Assembly (NCBI GenBank): GCA_933228895.1
Contig: OW121847.1
Location: 83,059,656 to 83,123,655 of the forward strand
DNA from: Platycnemis pennipes
Lineage: Eukaryota > Arthropoda > Insecta > Odonata > Platycnemididae
Length of the DNA: 64,000 bases
Reading direction: 5' to 3'
Within the stretch, counting starts at the first letter, position 1, and every line of letters begins with the position of its first letter. The notes under the pieces are model-generated. The model did no database searches. It saw only the letters and a program-made list of their open reading frames with translations, and was not told the DNA's origin. A program made the position numbers and the translations under genes. Of this stretch, positions 46,263 through 59,549 are shown in pieces.

Positions 46263-49200
46263 TCAATACTCCTCTTCATCATTTGGTTGATGCACCACAT
46301 CATCACCATCTTCAGGCGCAGCAAAACCATCCTGGAATGAAGATTCAATTAGCATCCTTCTTCGATCAACAAGAAAGCACTGAAAACTAATAATAACAGA
46401 AGCAACTTTCTAACCTCATTTACTGACAAAAAATTACACTTCAATGATTTATTTAATGAACAACAAAGACCTCATTTTTACCAAGGTTCACTACTTCATG
46501 AACAAGAAATAATCATCAGTGGCGTCAGAAGTGGGGGGCAGGGGGACATTCCCCCCCCCCCCCCTTCCCCCAGAATTTACCCCGGGCCCTTTAGAAATGA
46601 ATCTTCATTAATAAAAATTAAATTTCACTTGTTTACAGCTTGCCAATTCCCTTCCAACGCATATTCTACCACCTTCATGTGCACTTTTAGTGGAATTCTA
46701 GTCTCTACCCCCTCCTATCCGCAAAAAAATGCAGGCCCTTTTCATAGGATCCGGGCCGTTTTCAAGGTTGGCCCCTCCCAGCGAAAATAGTTCCAACGCC
46801 CTGGATAGTCATCAACTATGAATCATAAAATGTTAGCATTACACTGATGTGAAGATCCAAAATCCTTAAGTGCATTATATACCTAAGAGAGTTCATGAAA
46901 AAATCCATGAAGGTCAGTTGATGTTTTTTCAACAAAAGGACAATAATTTCAATGTTAACATGCTACAAATATGGAACTATTATAAGTAAACATGCTCAAA
47001 ATAAATTAAAATAGTTTTAATAATGAAATTTTCCTACTTACTTCAGTTGCATAAAGAATATCAAGAATCTTAGACACCAATGAATTATCTCCTCCTTGCG
47101 CCTCGTTCTCCTGGCACATAACTTCTATATCTCTCAGCTTACCAAAATAGAAGTCCCTTTCCTTTTCTAAGCCCTCAACTGTTAGCTTCATGTCCAGCAG
47201 CTAGAGAAGGAACAGGAATGTATAGCAAATTATAAAAAGATGGAGAATGTTTTTTTTGCAGGCACATATATCTTACCTCTGCTGCCAACTCTTCAACTCT
47301 CCCATTGTCTCCTTTTTGGTTTGATCTCATTTGGTTGACCCTAGGATTAGCCTGTGACTTTGGAACTACATCAGAATAGAAAGAAATGGCATTAAACCGA
47401 TGAGAATGACAGAACTAGGACTGTAAACCATTAAAATAACTGATATACTATGGTGATGTTCACCCAGAAATCTTTTAGACTAATCAAAAAAACTGTAAGC
47501 ATAAACTTCAAATGATCACCCCTTTGTTTCCCCACAAGAATTTTTTAAATAAAGATCCCTGAAAAACATAGAAACTAATAGCTCAACATTAAGAATATAT
47601 ATGGAAAATTCATCAACCACATGCAATGTTATTTCTTCACATGCAAACAAGAAATGCTTAACTACTACAATTACACAATTACTAGGAACATTATATAAAT
47701 GTTGGGAACATTGCTAAATGGCGAAACATTTTCTGAAGCACTTGCTGAGCTGTGCCTAATAACAAGCCACCAAGATATGGATCCATACAAGTGTATATAA
47801 ATAATCACTATGGGGTGAAATGGTTCTGCCTCAGACATTTAATCATTATCCCATTAACAAATTGCTAATGTGTTCAAAGAATATTTGAACACATTAGCAA
47901 GTTTTTTAAAAATAAATTCCTGGCATCTGTATTAATGTGTATACTTCCGCCAGAATAGGCACCCATTGTTCACATTACGAAATAAATAAGGTGAAAAGGG
48001 CCTCTGACTTCCAAGAGAACTTATTCAATTTTTGCACACTGTATTTCAGGGTCAAGAATGCATCATCTATGACTATGACCAAAATTTTATTTTACCTGTA
48101 TTTTCTTCTTATTACAACCACTTTCCCTCAGTGAACATGAACTTCAAAGTTCGCATGAGACGTCAACATCACAAAAGCGTAATCTAATAATTCAGTTTAC
48201 CAACAGTTATGAACTTCCACAGCGGTTGGTTTTTTCACTACATCCCACCAATTTCTTTCCTTATTAGACTAATCAAGACGCGGTCAGTTTCAATTATTTT
48301 TCTTCTCAACCTATTCAGCTCTTTTAAATGCAAGATTGGCATTTTTGAAATGGCCATTCACTTACGTTTCTCCAAACAGGACCCTAACTGGCCTAGCATT
48401 CTCATTTGATTTCTCTCTACACAAATTATATTGCCAATATCATAGAAATTTTCCCATAAAGGTACATGATCAAGGAAAATGTTCAAAAATAAGAGAAAAA
48501 TGCAATGAAAATATGCATTGCAGCTTCCTAGACATTCTATGAACAAATATTTTTTCTCAGGGATGTCCAAAAGATCACTCTTAACCCATTCACGTACTCT
48601 CTCAGATTTAAAATGACCACAAAAACCACCGACTTTTAAGTTACTTAATCATAATAGTAGTTTCTAAATTGAAGAATAGAAAACTTGCCAATGAAGCCGT
48701 CAGATAGCAGCTGCAAACAGGTTCAGATGACTGACCAAAAAGTTTTTTAAAAATGTAACATGGCAGCAGCATCAACCTACAAGTAATACAATGCGTTACA
48801 CGTACCAGTACGCTTGCGGTGATTGAGGCCAGATCCAGATCACGTACCAGTATGCTTATGGATGTGAATGGGTTAAGAGGTATTGTGTGAAATGGTCACA
48901 TTGATCATGGCCTTAATTCTCCATCGTTCAGTGGAGACAATGTTTTTTCATAGGTGCATCCGATATGTTTTAATTTTATTGGAAACCTCAAGAATTATAA
49001 AGTCATCAAGGTTTCAGGATGATGGAAGAAGGTTTTACCTTCCTGAAATTAACAACTTATTAAATCAGAAGGGGTGTGAAGGGTATCATCCACTTAAAGA
49101 CACTTAAGGAAGCTCCAATAGAAACAATATTCACAGGCATTCTAAGGAAAACTACAGAGAAAGAAATTCTTACAAATGCAGTCTCAGAATAACCATGAAA

Positions 49201-52200
49201 CATTACAAACATCCATGCTTTGAAAACTCCATCTTCACTTTAGTGCCTACAAAGGTAGCAGAGGCTTCTGAGGGCTCTGACCAAGGATTTAAGGAAGACC
49301 GATAGCAGCTGGATCTTAAGTAGCAAAAGGAAGGCATTTTTCACGTGATTTCATCCTTTACGCTGTTGAGCACCTTAAATTTAATTTTTTTAGAAATTTC
49401 TTTTTCAAAAATTATTCAGTAGTGGCAAATAGGATGTAAATAGGGGATTGATGAAAGTATTCAGAGAGTACTACATCCAATGTATAAGTGAACCAACACC
49501 CCTACATGACTAGAATGCAAACCTTGGGGCATATCCTTGTAGCTGTATATCCATACACCTTTACTTTAAATCATGCAGTTTTATCAGTTATGAAGACAAA
49601 ATATTAAAAAAACTAACACTCAGCATCTCAGGAAAAATCAAGGCCACAAAATAATTCAAAAATAATTAGCATATCAAATGAAAAAGCAAATACCCAACTA
49701 ATTATCAAGATAGAAAAAGTATAACCAAGTATTGTCCTTCTGCCAGAATAAATTATCCAGTTAACTGAAGAGGCATATTAATAAAGTCAGAATCAGTTAA
49801 CATCACTACCATGTAGATACAAGATGGCAAAAACCGAATTCGGAATAAAAATGAAAAAGAGTAAGAATCGAGGTGCATCGTAAACTTGTAAACACCTAGC
49901 ACCTAATATCTTTAAAAATTTCTAAAAATATGTATTAAACAAAACTATCAGTGCCATCCAAAAAACACATTACTCCCAATAATAATAAAACTTTGAAATA
50001 GACCATGGAAATTCACCCGCTCGTGATGTTGGACGTGTCATAGGTGGCACGGTGGCTACATTTCCTGTAGTAGGAATGGAAGCACAACTGAAGGTCGAGT
50101 TGGCCTCCCTGTTCCCTGTAGCAGTTTTCTTGACACCAGAATGACTAAGGCCTTTGGGAGCCGATGCCCCACCTCCCCCTAGAATTTCACTGTTTCGAAC
50201 CGCCAGTGCATCATACTCCACTCCACTGTAGTTGGCATCAAAGAACTTCTTGAACCACTGAAGGAACTCAAAGTTGTCTTGGAAACGCCCTTTCACCAGC
50301 CGGTCAATTGGCACTATCTGAGAGGTGATATGACAGGAGGGGGGGGGTCAGGCATGGTGTGTTCAAAGCAAGAGAACAATCAGTGCACCAAAATTTCCAT
50401 GCAAATATGCCACTGATTAAAAAACCACGAAAATAAAAATTAAAAGCCATAGACATAACCAATCAACAGTACAAAAATATATATGTATTAATAGGTACAT
50501 TTATATTTACACATCACTGGGAAAGCATGACTGTTTTTAACAATAAAAACTGGAATGAAATAAGGTGTCAAACAAAAGAGAGATGAATTATATTTATCAA
50601 TCACAAAAAAGAGAACCAAGCAAAAGAAAGTACAAGGTATATATACAAAAATATAGCAGGTAAGGGGCAAACAATGAACACAATCCTAAGATCAGGATTA
50701 CACTCTAAACTTACAAATCATACACCACACAATGTATTTCACTAAGCAGGCTAAAAAAAGAATGTTTTTTTGATGCTCACATCAAGCAGACAAGCCATAG
50801 CTTACATCATCAGCATTAAAATACAGCATACATAACATTTCCAAAAATGTCTAGATGTGAAAAGGTGAACAAAATTAGTGAATGCCCCAGGCAACATGAT
50901 TCCCGAGTGGATTGGAAAGGAAAAATGTAGCATACTATATAATACAGTGTATGCATTAAAAGCCAATAACTGCATCCCACAGCAGCAATGGTCTAAAGTG
51001 GTACAACCAAACACACAGTGCAACTATGAGGCAATTGGTGTACATAGGCAAAGAATGAAGTGAAACATTTGAAGTTTTATGCTTTCTTAGCATACAACAA
51101 GACATGGAATCCATTTCTCCACCGATAAATTCCATTATATAAATGAATTTACCAAGACAAATCATTAGAAACAAACATGGTAGAACACAAGAATATACAG
51201 ACAATAATCACCATTTGGAATTGGGATAGATGAGTATTAAAATGTATATTACTTAACAGATGATTTGCAATGAATTCCAAGGGAATGACCAATTCTCTTT
51301 TTAATATAATTCCTTTTTCAACTGGCTAGAAAGTGAATGCATTTCTATTACTTGGTAGAGGGGCACTTAATAACTTACATTCACCTGAAATTCCAACATT
51401 GAGCAGCATACCATGGAAACCACACACCAATGAATTAAACGTTCAGGAAAAACTAGATTCATACATTTTTATCTTGTCAGTTCACAATACAATCAAGAAT
51501 GTACTGTACTTGACACTTTATAAGACACACCTTATTTTCCAAAACCATGGTTTGAGTAATGATACCCTGGGCTTATATGCAAAGGTTTGGCATTTATAAT
51601 TAACATGAATTAAGTTGTAGTTTTATTTGCAACTAATATGTCAATATTATGACTGACACTAGGTTATATATAGTTTGACTTGCTTCCCCGATATCAAAGT
51701 ACAGCAAGCTATCAAACAAAATTGAATGGCACATAATATAATTGTAAAAAATCGCCAGTGTTTGGTGAAATTTTTCCTCTGAAATTTGCCCGACTGAAAT
51801 GAGGGTGCATCTTATATGCCATGAAATACAGTAGTTATAAATACAGTTTTCTGCCCTCAAAAGCAATCCAAAAGTACACATTAGCCATATTTAGATGAAT
51901 AGTTTGATCACAATAATTTATATAGCACCAGGATTCACCTGCAGCTAGTGTAGGAAATTTAAAACAGGCAATATACAGCATAAAAATAAGGTGGGTTCAT
52001 GGCAGAAGTATAAGTAATTTTACAGAGTCAAAAAAGGTGGTAAACTCATTAATGGCAATAATTCAGTCTTAATGAAAGCCTTGTCAAAATTCAGAATATT
52101 ACAGCCCAGTAAGGAAAGATTTGCACTTGAAGGGCTGTTACTTCAGCAACCACTGATGACTATAGCTCCTTAAAATGGGGAAAAGAGCCTCATAAAGGTA

Positions 52201-54878
52201 AACAATATTAGCATTGTGAATGTCAGACTGACCAAGATTAGAATACCATTTAAGGATAGCTTGAACGGGATATAGCAAAAGAATGGAAATTATTTGATGG
52301 AAAGAAATAACGGATATGAGGATAAAACAAGAATGCTGACCTGGAATGACTGAAGACATTCCCTAATGGATAATAATCGGTGGAATGGCTCAGAGGAGCC
52401 AGAAATAGAGGGTCATATTTGAGATATAGCAATCACATGGCAAATGAGATGATTAGCAACTTTTGAAGCAATGAAAAGGTAGCTATGAAAAAGGAAGGAT
52501 AGATGCAAACTATGCATCACTAACATTTAAAACCCAAACGTGAAACATTTTCAATAAAACATAAGTTAACTCAGCATAAATAATGCAGCTTCCATATATT
52601 TCTAATCCAAGGAATATCAGACATTCTCCCTTTCATGAGATACTATAGGCCCATCCTCCCAACTAGTTGAGGTAGCTCAGCCACATTTAAGGTTAAGAGT
52701 GAAAAAAGTATCTAGTAAATTTTAAATACATAGAGAAATATGCAAACAATCACAGCCATCATTTCCTAAGAAAACTTAAAAAACTATTCTGTAACTCTCA
52801 CTCACTCCCCATGAGTAACTTCTTAACATCACACAATTTCCTTGATTTTGAAACAAATATCTACTAGCTGCCACTCACTACCACTACGAAAACTAACTAG
52901 GTACTATCAATACAGTGAACGCCCCCAAATACAGCTTCATGGAACACAGATTCAAATTAGGGCTGTACCCAAATCTATAACAAACTTGTCAGCTAATTGA
53001 TTTACTACACCCTACCATGATTTCCTCCAATTGCCATTACTAATATTTTCCCCCTAGCAAATTCTAAATGTGTACTGCTTATAGAATTAAACCAATTGTG
53101 TCCTCATTGAATGAAAATATGATTCATTAATCTTATTTATCAATTTTACCCAAAGATAGTTTTCCTAATCTTCAATTTTTATTACATGTGATGGCTAACC
53201 CATTACCACATCATTTAAATGCATTCCATCACACAACCACCTCATAGCTCTCAATGATTATTTCTGCTGGAAATGCCCAGGCCAGAGTACTACCAGATTC
53301 CAACCCTTACATGAGTGAAAGGTGAAGGGAGATCTCTCTCAAGATCAATACTCATGTCTAACAGATACGACATTAACCTGTGGACCTCTTTGTGCCTTCT
53401 ATCCAGAGTAGCCTGCTAAAATGCTAATGACATCTGTAACTACACCCTAACCCTCCCACCCGAACACCATCACCTAACTCTCTCAAAATAATTGATGACC
53501 TTGGCAGTCAGCTTCCTCCCTCAAATAACTTTTTTGGTCACAAAAGACATTTTGGTTATGTTAGTATTAGTTGGCATTTACACACAGAAATAGAAAAATA
53601 AATAATCACAATTAAACAAAACACTCAAATTTAGCAGCAAACTTTTGCTCTCACAAAAATAAATCAATCATTATATAAGGACAAGTTGCTGCATGGGCCT
53701 ATACATTACAAGGATTTGTCACAACTGAAACTAAGGCTATATGAAACATGAAGACAATGAAGGGATAAGTGTTCAAGCTAATCAGTTGAAATATTCAATA
53801 AAGAACAACATGAATGTCAATTATGAAGAATTTTAATATTCACAAGAAATGCCAATACTATGTGAGCACTGGAGATGATTAGTATGAGTAGAGATAAATA
53901 AGCAATGCTTCACGTTGTTCAGCATAATTCAAACTATTAAGAACATAAACAGCCAAGACCACTTTTGAAGGAGAAAATGTATTCAAAATTTAAAATCAAC
54001 AAAAGACCAACATAATCATTCAAAACATTCTCCATGCCAACTATCTCTTTCTCGCGAAGGGACAGTATCATAGGCAGATAGTGAAGGATGGATTATGTTC
54101 AACCATACTACTTTTTTCTGGACATGATTAATGCTTGATTACTATAAATGATACAAACCATTAGGCTGATTTTCACAACACATAATGAACTTACATAACC
54201 TCATAAATTGTAATTCATAAACTCACAGAGTAACACATGAAAATTAAATTTAAGCTATCTTCCAACTGAACTGGCAGAAGTAGGAATACTTCAATGGTAA
54301 CTGGCCTATTAATGAAGTTCAATGAAATAAACAACAGAAACACTTAACTAATAGCAATTCAAATAACACACTCCTTTCATAGAAAATTTATATGTTACCA
54401 TTTGCAAAAATCATGCTAAGCTTGCTAATGAGCTCCAACACTTATCCCTCCCATTATTATCACACACATTTTCACTCAAGTTTGACAACAAACAATCATA
54501 AAATTAAGTGCCAAAACCAAGTAAATGGAAGCAACAATTAAATGAAGCCTTTGTTTTTCATTTACCGGCCTGCCTTATGGGTGCAGTTCGTGCCACAGGT
54601 GGCAAGGACACTGGCTGCACCACAGTTGTGGGGGGCACTTGAATGGGTGCATATGTTGTGGGCGTGATTGACATTGGCTTCCTGGTTGTCGTGGATGAAG
54701 GGAGTGCTGATGGTGGAAGGTGCTGGTGAGCACTTTGACCAAGGGAAATTCCTGCACGTGCTTCATATGCTTCATACTGCCGTCCATCATAGTTGGCATC
54801 GAAGAACTTCTTAAACCACTGCAGGAACTCAAAGTTGTCCTGGAAGCGCCCCTTGATCAGCTTGTCCACAGGTATAAC
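46263..54878 (-). CDS. Eb1: EB1 (MAPRE family) microtubule plus-end-binding protein, 3' part of the gene
   Basis: Exons found, in transcript order: alternative exon A 54878-54566 or B 50317-50017, then 47365-47277, 47200-47042 and 46331-46263 (stop TGA at 46265-46263). All junctions are GT-AG and phases agree. EB1 proteins track growing microtubule ends. The N-terminal calponin-homology (CH) domain binds the lattice and the C-terminal coiled coil/EBH domain binds SxIP and CAP-Gly partners. Seen here: the second half of the CH domain ([20 protein letters not shown] in both A and B), a linker, the EBH block [20 protein letters not shown] with [10 protein letters not shown], and the C-terminal DEEEY, the EEY/F-type tail read by CAP-Gly domains. 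The first half of the CH domain was not found up to 64000, so the gene is cut by the window or has a very long intron. Confidence 0.93.
46517..46804. mobile_element. 288-bp hAT-like MITE in the last EB1 intron
   Basis: The ends are CAGTGGCGTCAGAA and, inverted, CCAGGGCGTTGGAA. Flanks ATAATCAT (46509-46516) and ATAGTCAT (46805-46812) look like an 8-bp duplication with one mismatch. It contains a C homopolymer run at about 46551-46564. Confidence 0.55.
47862..47900. repeat. perfect 17-bp hairpin in an EB1 intron
   Basis: Arm TTGCTAATGTGTTCAAA (47862-47878) is repeated exactly inverted at 47884-47900 with a 5-nt loop. Confidence 0.9.
48585..48872. mobile_element. 288-bp piggyBac-type MITE
   Basis: The ends CCCATTCACGT and, inverted, CCCATTCACAT are bordered exactly by TTAA on both sides (48581-48584 and 48873-48876), the hallmark target duplication of piggyBac. 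No coding capacity. It lies in the EB1 intron 47366-50016. Confidence 0.75.
50017..50317 (-). CDS. Eb1: EB1 alternative exon B (CH domain second half plus linker)
   Basis: 301 nt, starting at phase 0 after CTCTCAG and ending at phase 1 before GTGAAT. It encodes [12 protein letters not shown] at the start, the conserved core ending [20 protein letters not shown], a Gly run, and a Ser/Thr-rich linker ending MTRPTSRA. It splices in frame to 47365. Compared with exon A it has Ser-Gly-Val-Glu instead of Asp-Gly-Arg-Gln after the FFDANY core, and an unrelated linker. Confidence 0.9.
50320..54560. other. intron between the two alternative EB1 exons
   Basis: AT-rich, 4.2 kb. Apart from the MITE at 51502-51833 I see nothing defined. 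A third exon copy was looked for by its [17 protein letters not shown] stretch and not seen. Confidence 0.5.
51502..51833. mobile_element. 332-bp pogo/Tigger-like MITE
   Basis: Inverted ends of about 35 bp: TACTGTACTTGACACTTTAT at the left and TACTGTATTTCATGGCATAT inverted at the right, continuing AAGAYRCACCYT. TA is present at both borders. Confidence 0.65.
54566..54878 (-). CDS. Eb1: EB1 alternative exon A (CH domain second half plus linker)
   Basis: 313 nt, starting at phase 0 after TGCTGTAG and ending at phase 1 before GTAAAT. It encodes [12 protein letters not shown], the same conserved core ending [19 protein letters not shown], then a Pro/Thr-rich linker ([16 protein letters not shown]) ending APIRQA. 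It is closer than exon B to the canonical vertebrate sequence ([15 protein letters not shown] ... ANYDGK). It joins in frame to the same downstream exon as B. Confidence 0.92.
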
Positions 54879-54879
54879 C

Positions 54880-57800
54880 TACAGCAGTAATCAGGTACGA
54901 GGCAGAGCACCAGAGTGCATAGCAACAGGAATAAAGAGAACAGAAAATGCCAAGCAAAGACAAGGAGCATTATGAATGTAGTCTTTTTATGGAAAGTAAA
55001 GCACAATTGCAGAATTTACAGATATTAGCAAAGGGTAAGGCATGACTTCATTCGAAGTTTAAAAAGTCACCATTTTCAAGTACAGAGCAATTCCACATTT
55101 TAGAGTCATCACAGTCAATCAAAAACCTTATCCAAGTTTCCTGGAAAATATGTATCACTTTTTGTTGCCTAGTGATTATCTTAAGTAGTCAAACTTATTA
55201 AAACTATAATGTCTGTTCACAAACTTCTAAATAAAATTAAATATATGAATTGTAATAAATTATACTTCACAAATAAAATTTGCAGTACGTAGTAGAGTTC
55301 CCCTGGCAAAGAAGGAGTGGAAGGTGGACTGGAATTATGTGGCTCATTAACTTTGTCATCATTGCTTTTATGTGCTGCATATTCACATTGTCATATACAG
55401 AAAAAAATTTCACTTTCAAGCTAATATATTCCTTCGCACGAGATGTCTGAAAAACCTGATGGGCCAACACCCATAAAAATGAAAAACTTTATTAAAATAA
55501 ACTAAAAAGTCTGTACAATATGCCTTCATTGATATAACATCAAAGTTTCTTATCATCCCAAAAAAGAGAAGATCAAGGTCGTACAACCTATACTTTTCAA
55601 ATCATGTTTAGCAATTGTTTAAATAGTGGTAAACAAATAAGTCATTTAAACATGACTCATTAAAAATTTCAAACAGTTCCCATAATTATTTACATATACT
55701 TCAGAACATTTCCTCAGTTTCCTCAAACACATACAATAGTAAAGCACCAAAACTTGAGCCTTATAGAGAGGGATTTATCTCCTTACATAAGCTACCATTC
55801 AGTATTTGCACCAATCTAAGTCAAGCTTAACTCTAAGATGATCCCCTTCTTTGGATACTAAACACCAAAATAGTTGAACTTTATGCACCATAATGACGTT
55901 CATTTTGCATTCATGATGCAGACTAAAATGCAAATTAGGTATATTGCAGCCAGTTATACAAACATTTTATGATGTGAGATAGTGTTGAACAAACTTAATT
56001 TAACTGAAAACAAAGATTTCACTCATTAATACTAAATGAACCTCTATCTTCAGGAGCCTGATAGGAAAAAACACCCTCTTGAATTCATGCATATACATTA
56101 TTTTTATACCATAAAATTAAAATCAGATTCAAATACAATTTGCAGTCAAAATAGGCAAGATGTTCTAAATACTCAATAGCAGAGAAAACATCCAGGTATC
56201 CATTATAGTCTCCTTTCCCTTGACAGATGTGAATGAATGTGAGAAATTACATCATTAAAAACTGCTGTGTAAGCTTAGCGTAAGGGATGTAACAGTCTGT
56301 GTGATGCTTGGGCCTGCCAAGGTGGAAAGTCTCTCAAGCATCCAAGTACCTGCAGGGTCTTGTTTGGTGAAACACAGAATTCATGTATTAAAGATGCTAA
56401 CCCCATGATCAAATCAACTATCTACAATTAAACATTAAACATACATTCCAACTAAAAGCTAGTAAGAAATCTAGCCACATCCATTTCTTACCTAAGAATG
56501 GCTATGACTCAATTTGAACAACAAATTAAAACAACACAAAATACTAATGAACACACTACAAAGCATGCTATTATAAAAATGAAAACTGGCTTAATTGCAT
56601 CCTCCAATTAACCCTCAGCTGTCAAAGGATTTCAGATAAATGGACTTCATGGGCGTGTTCTGATTCTCTGTTTCTGAGAATTGATTATTAATAAAATTTC
56701 TATTTTGTAGCATATTCACACAAAAAATTAAGATGATATAATGGTTTTCATCATCAACTCTAGTTGTTTCCGTAAATCACTAGCACCTCAATAACACTAT
56801 ATGTATATATCCCTGAATAAAACTAAATTTCTGATCAAAGAGGAAGTTACAGCCTTAATTATTCCCATGACAGTATGATAGATACATTCTGATCTACTAC
56901 CCGTCAGCTTGAAAATGATATTAATGCCATACAAAACTTTGTAAGGTTCTAGCACCAGCCAGAAAGAGAAAACATTGATATCTGCTCTTCACATGAGCTG
57001 TTTATTGAGACAAATAGCAATTAGAAAATATACATACTATACTGAAATAGTACTGCTGTTTAAAGAAGTATCAATTTATAATACATCAATCACTGACATC
57101 CTATTTCCTCTATCTCCTAAAGGATCAACTTGAATTTTTCACATCTGTGACCTAATAAAGATCAACTAGAAGTATCGCAACTTCAGTGTTTGACCAATTG
57201 TAGTCAACATAAGCTTTGGTGATGTTCCTTACAATCTACAGAATTTGTAATTATCTCATTGACAGCACACAATACTAGTTTCCCAGCATGGAAACAAAAA
57301 TATACCTACTATAAAGACTTTAAGGAATATGTACCCCCAATTAGTAATTCTATTCCTACCACAATGAACCTCTATTGCCTTATTCACTATGCAAGTAATT
57401 TTTCCTCACTTATGCTAATTCTACCATTAAAACCATTTCTACTCAGCCACAATTTAAGGAGAATAAGGATACTGGATCACGGCTCCCCATATGCATCTTA
57501 TTTTTCCCCTTAATTTTTTTTCTGACCTGGTCTGGTTATTAATATTTTTTATGTATTTTTCCAGAATGAGTTTTTAATTTTTTACATTAAATGTACACTG
57601 GCAAATGTCGCCGGACAGTAGCCACTCACCAAACCAGCTGCATATCCCGAAAATAAATTCTCACTCATCGTGTACCGGGACAGTACCATATACTTAATTT
57701 TATGTTATCTTCCACACACAAAGGTCCAACAATAATCTCCTAATAATCCTGAATATGGTGGTTATTGGTGGTCAAGTAACATACCCCCAGTCTATGCCTT

Positions 57801-58005
57801 ACTCTCAGCCATTATACAATTCTATACACTGTCTTTCCAACCAAAATATTCAAGCTTAACTTTAGTATAAACTACTGGATTTATAACCCAATAAAGGGGG
57901 TGATTCGTACATCATTAATCAAGGATTACCAGCAGGCCAATTTTTGTCGATATCCTAGACCTGATTAACGGACACTCCCCTTGTGAACTAATCAAGACCA
58001 ATTTA
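54880..58005. other. EB1 intron or 5' flank
   Basis: I searched the minus strand for the first CH-domain half (motifs such as MLAWVN, AAYCQFMD, LEHEYI) and found nothing. The 67-codon minus frame at 55267-55470 includes EYISLKVKF, which only superficially recalls the CH domain and has no supporting context. Confidence 0.45.
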
Positions 58006-59255
58006 TGATTTACCGTACTCCTCTGAATATAGCCCCGACCCCCTTTTTGGCCTAAATCTTCACGGAAAAAGTCTTGGGGGGGGGGGACTATATTCGAGCT
58101 CAAGGCACCTAATGTACACCCGTCCACAATAAAAAGTTACCACTTCAGAGACGAAATTTTTCCAAGTCCCGAGTTGACGGTGATTTGACAACGCTGTGTC
58201 ACGGCTTCCCTCTGGCGGAGCCTGGGGAAACTCTATCCGAAAATAAACCCCTTTCCCTCCTCACCGCTCCTTTAGCAGAAGGGATGAAGGGATTACTAAA
58301 CGGGTGGTCTTTTTCTCAATCCCTAAAGATAGTCGTTTCTCCGACTCGTGCTGCACCACATGCGAGGTCCCGAGCATAACTCTACACTCGCCACCATCGT
58401 CACACATTGAATTAACATCAAAAATCAACGCTCACTTAGAAGAAGAAATCACAAATCATCCTTGCTCATTATAACCCTCCAATTTGTATGTGTCCCTCAA
58501 ATAATTAATTCCTTGATTTATTGGTGTTGTTTCACGTTTGTGACATTTCAGAGTGAGTTCATTGACATTTTTTATTCTCACATCAATGTGGTTAGAAGCT
58601 TTGTAAATATGCGATCCCAATGTTTTAAGACTAGGAATAGGCTCAAAAGAAGAAAATAACGTTCTGAATTGTCTCAGCATTTCCATGAGTTAACCTTAGG
58701 ATTTATGGCATAGGACTTGTAATTTGAATAATAATAATACCCATGAGATTATTGCTTCTACAACACCAATACACATCTGTTATTGACCATGAAGCCATTT
58801 CCCTAAAATCTGTTCTAATGTCTGCTACGCTAAGGGATGAGGGCCTCGCTGCCACAGTGATGCAATATGGGGAGCCGCAACAGATTAAGGACCTAGGTAG
58901 AGAGGAGAAGAGAGAAAAGACCTCAGGCAGGAGACCTTCCTTATACAACTAGTTTCACCCAAGTTGTCGGCTTATAGATCTTTAGTTGCAATACCTCCTA
59001 TTTACGATTCTATTCTTCACCAGCGCAATTCTGCCATCATAAACTACGGCCACCAAGTGCCTATTCTTATAATGCATAAAAAACGATCTTAGAAATCTCC
59101 TTAGTGGTCCATTAAAGTTGTAGGGCTTTCTCCGCTATCGGAACTGCATTTTTACACTCATTATCTCCAACGTCCTTTATTCGAAAAAAAAATTGATCGC
59201 AATGGGCGTTGATGGATGTGGTAGGTGGAGTTGTATGAGGGTTACAGGTCCTCAT

Positions 59256-59320
59256 ACAGCTAATTGCACGTGCATGCATCCACAGCTAATTGCACGTGCA
59301 TGCATCCACAGCTAAATAAT
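59256..59320 (+). repeat. 26-bp tandem repeat, 2.3 copies
   Basis: ACAGCTAATTGCACGTGCAT plus 6 bp starts at 59256, 59282 and (partial) 59308, and the two full copies are identical. Confidence 0.95.
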
Positions 59321-59549
59321 AATTCTCATGAGATTTAACTGACTGCAAGAGCTCCGTAAGTATGTGAAGACATTTCCATTGGTCAAATTGCAACTAATGT
59401 TACGCTGTAATTGGTTATTTAATGCCTTTTTCCGTTCTTCAAAGGACGAGGATAGTGACAACATACGAATATTCCCAAATAACCATTGTTTTTAGGAGAC
59501 CTACTGGCGGTCACAAAATACCACCGACTCTCGCTTTACCCTCATGACC

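Noticed and set aside
55267..55470. missing first half of the EB1 CH domain
   Set aside because: EYISLKVKF looks faintly similar, but the flanking residues, splice sites and the conserved MLAWVN / AAYCQFMD blocks are absent.
58743..58952. 69-codon plus frame
   Set aside because: Charged C-terminus but overlaps an open minus frame and has no family match.
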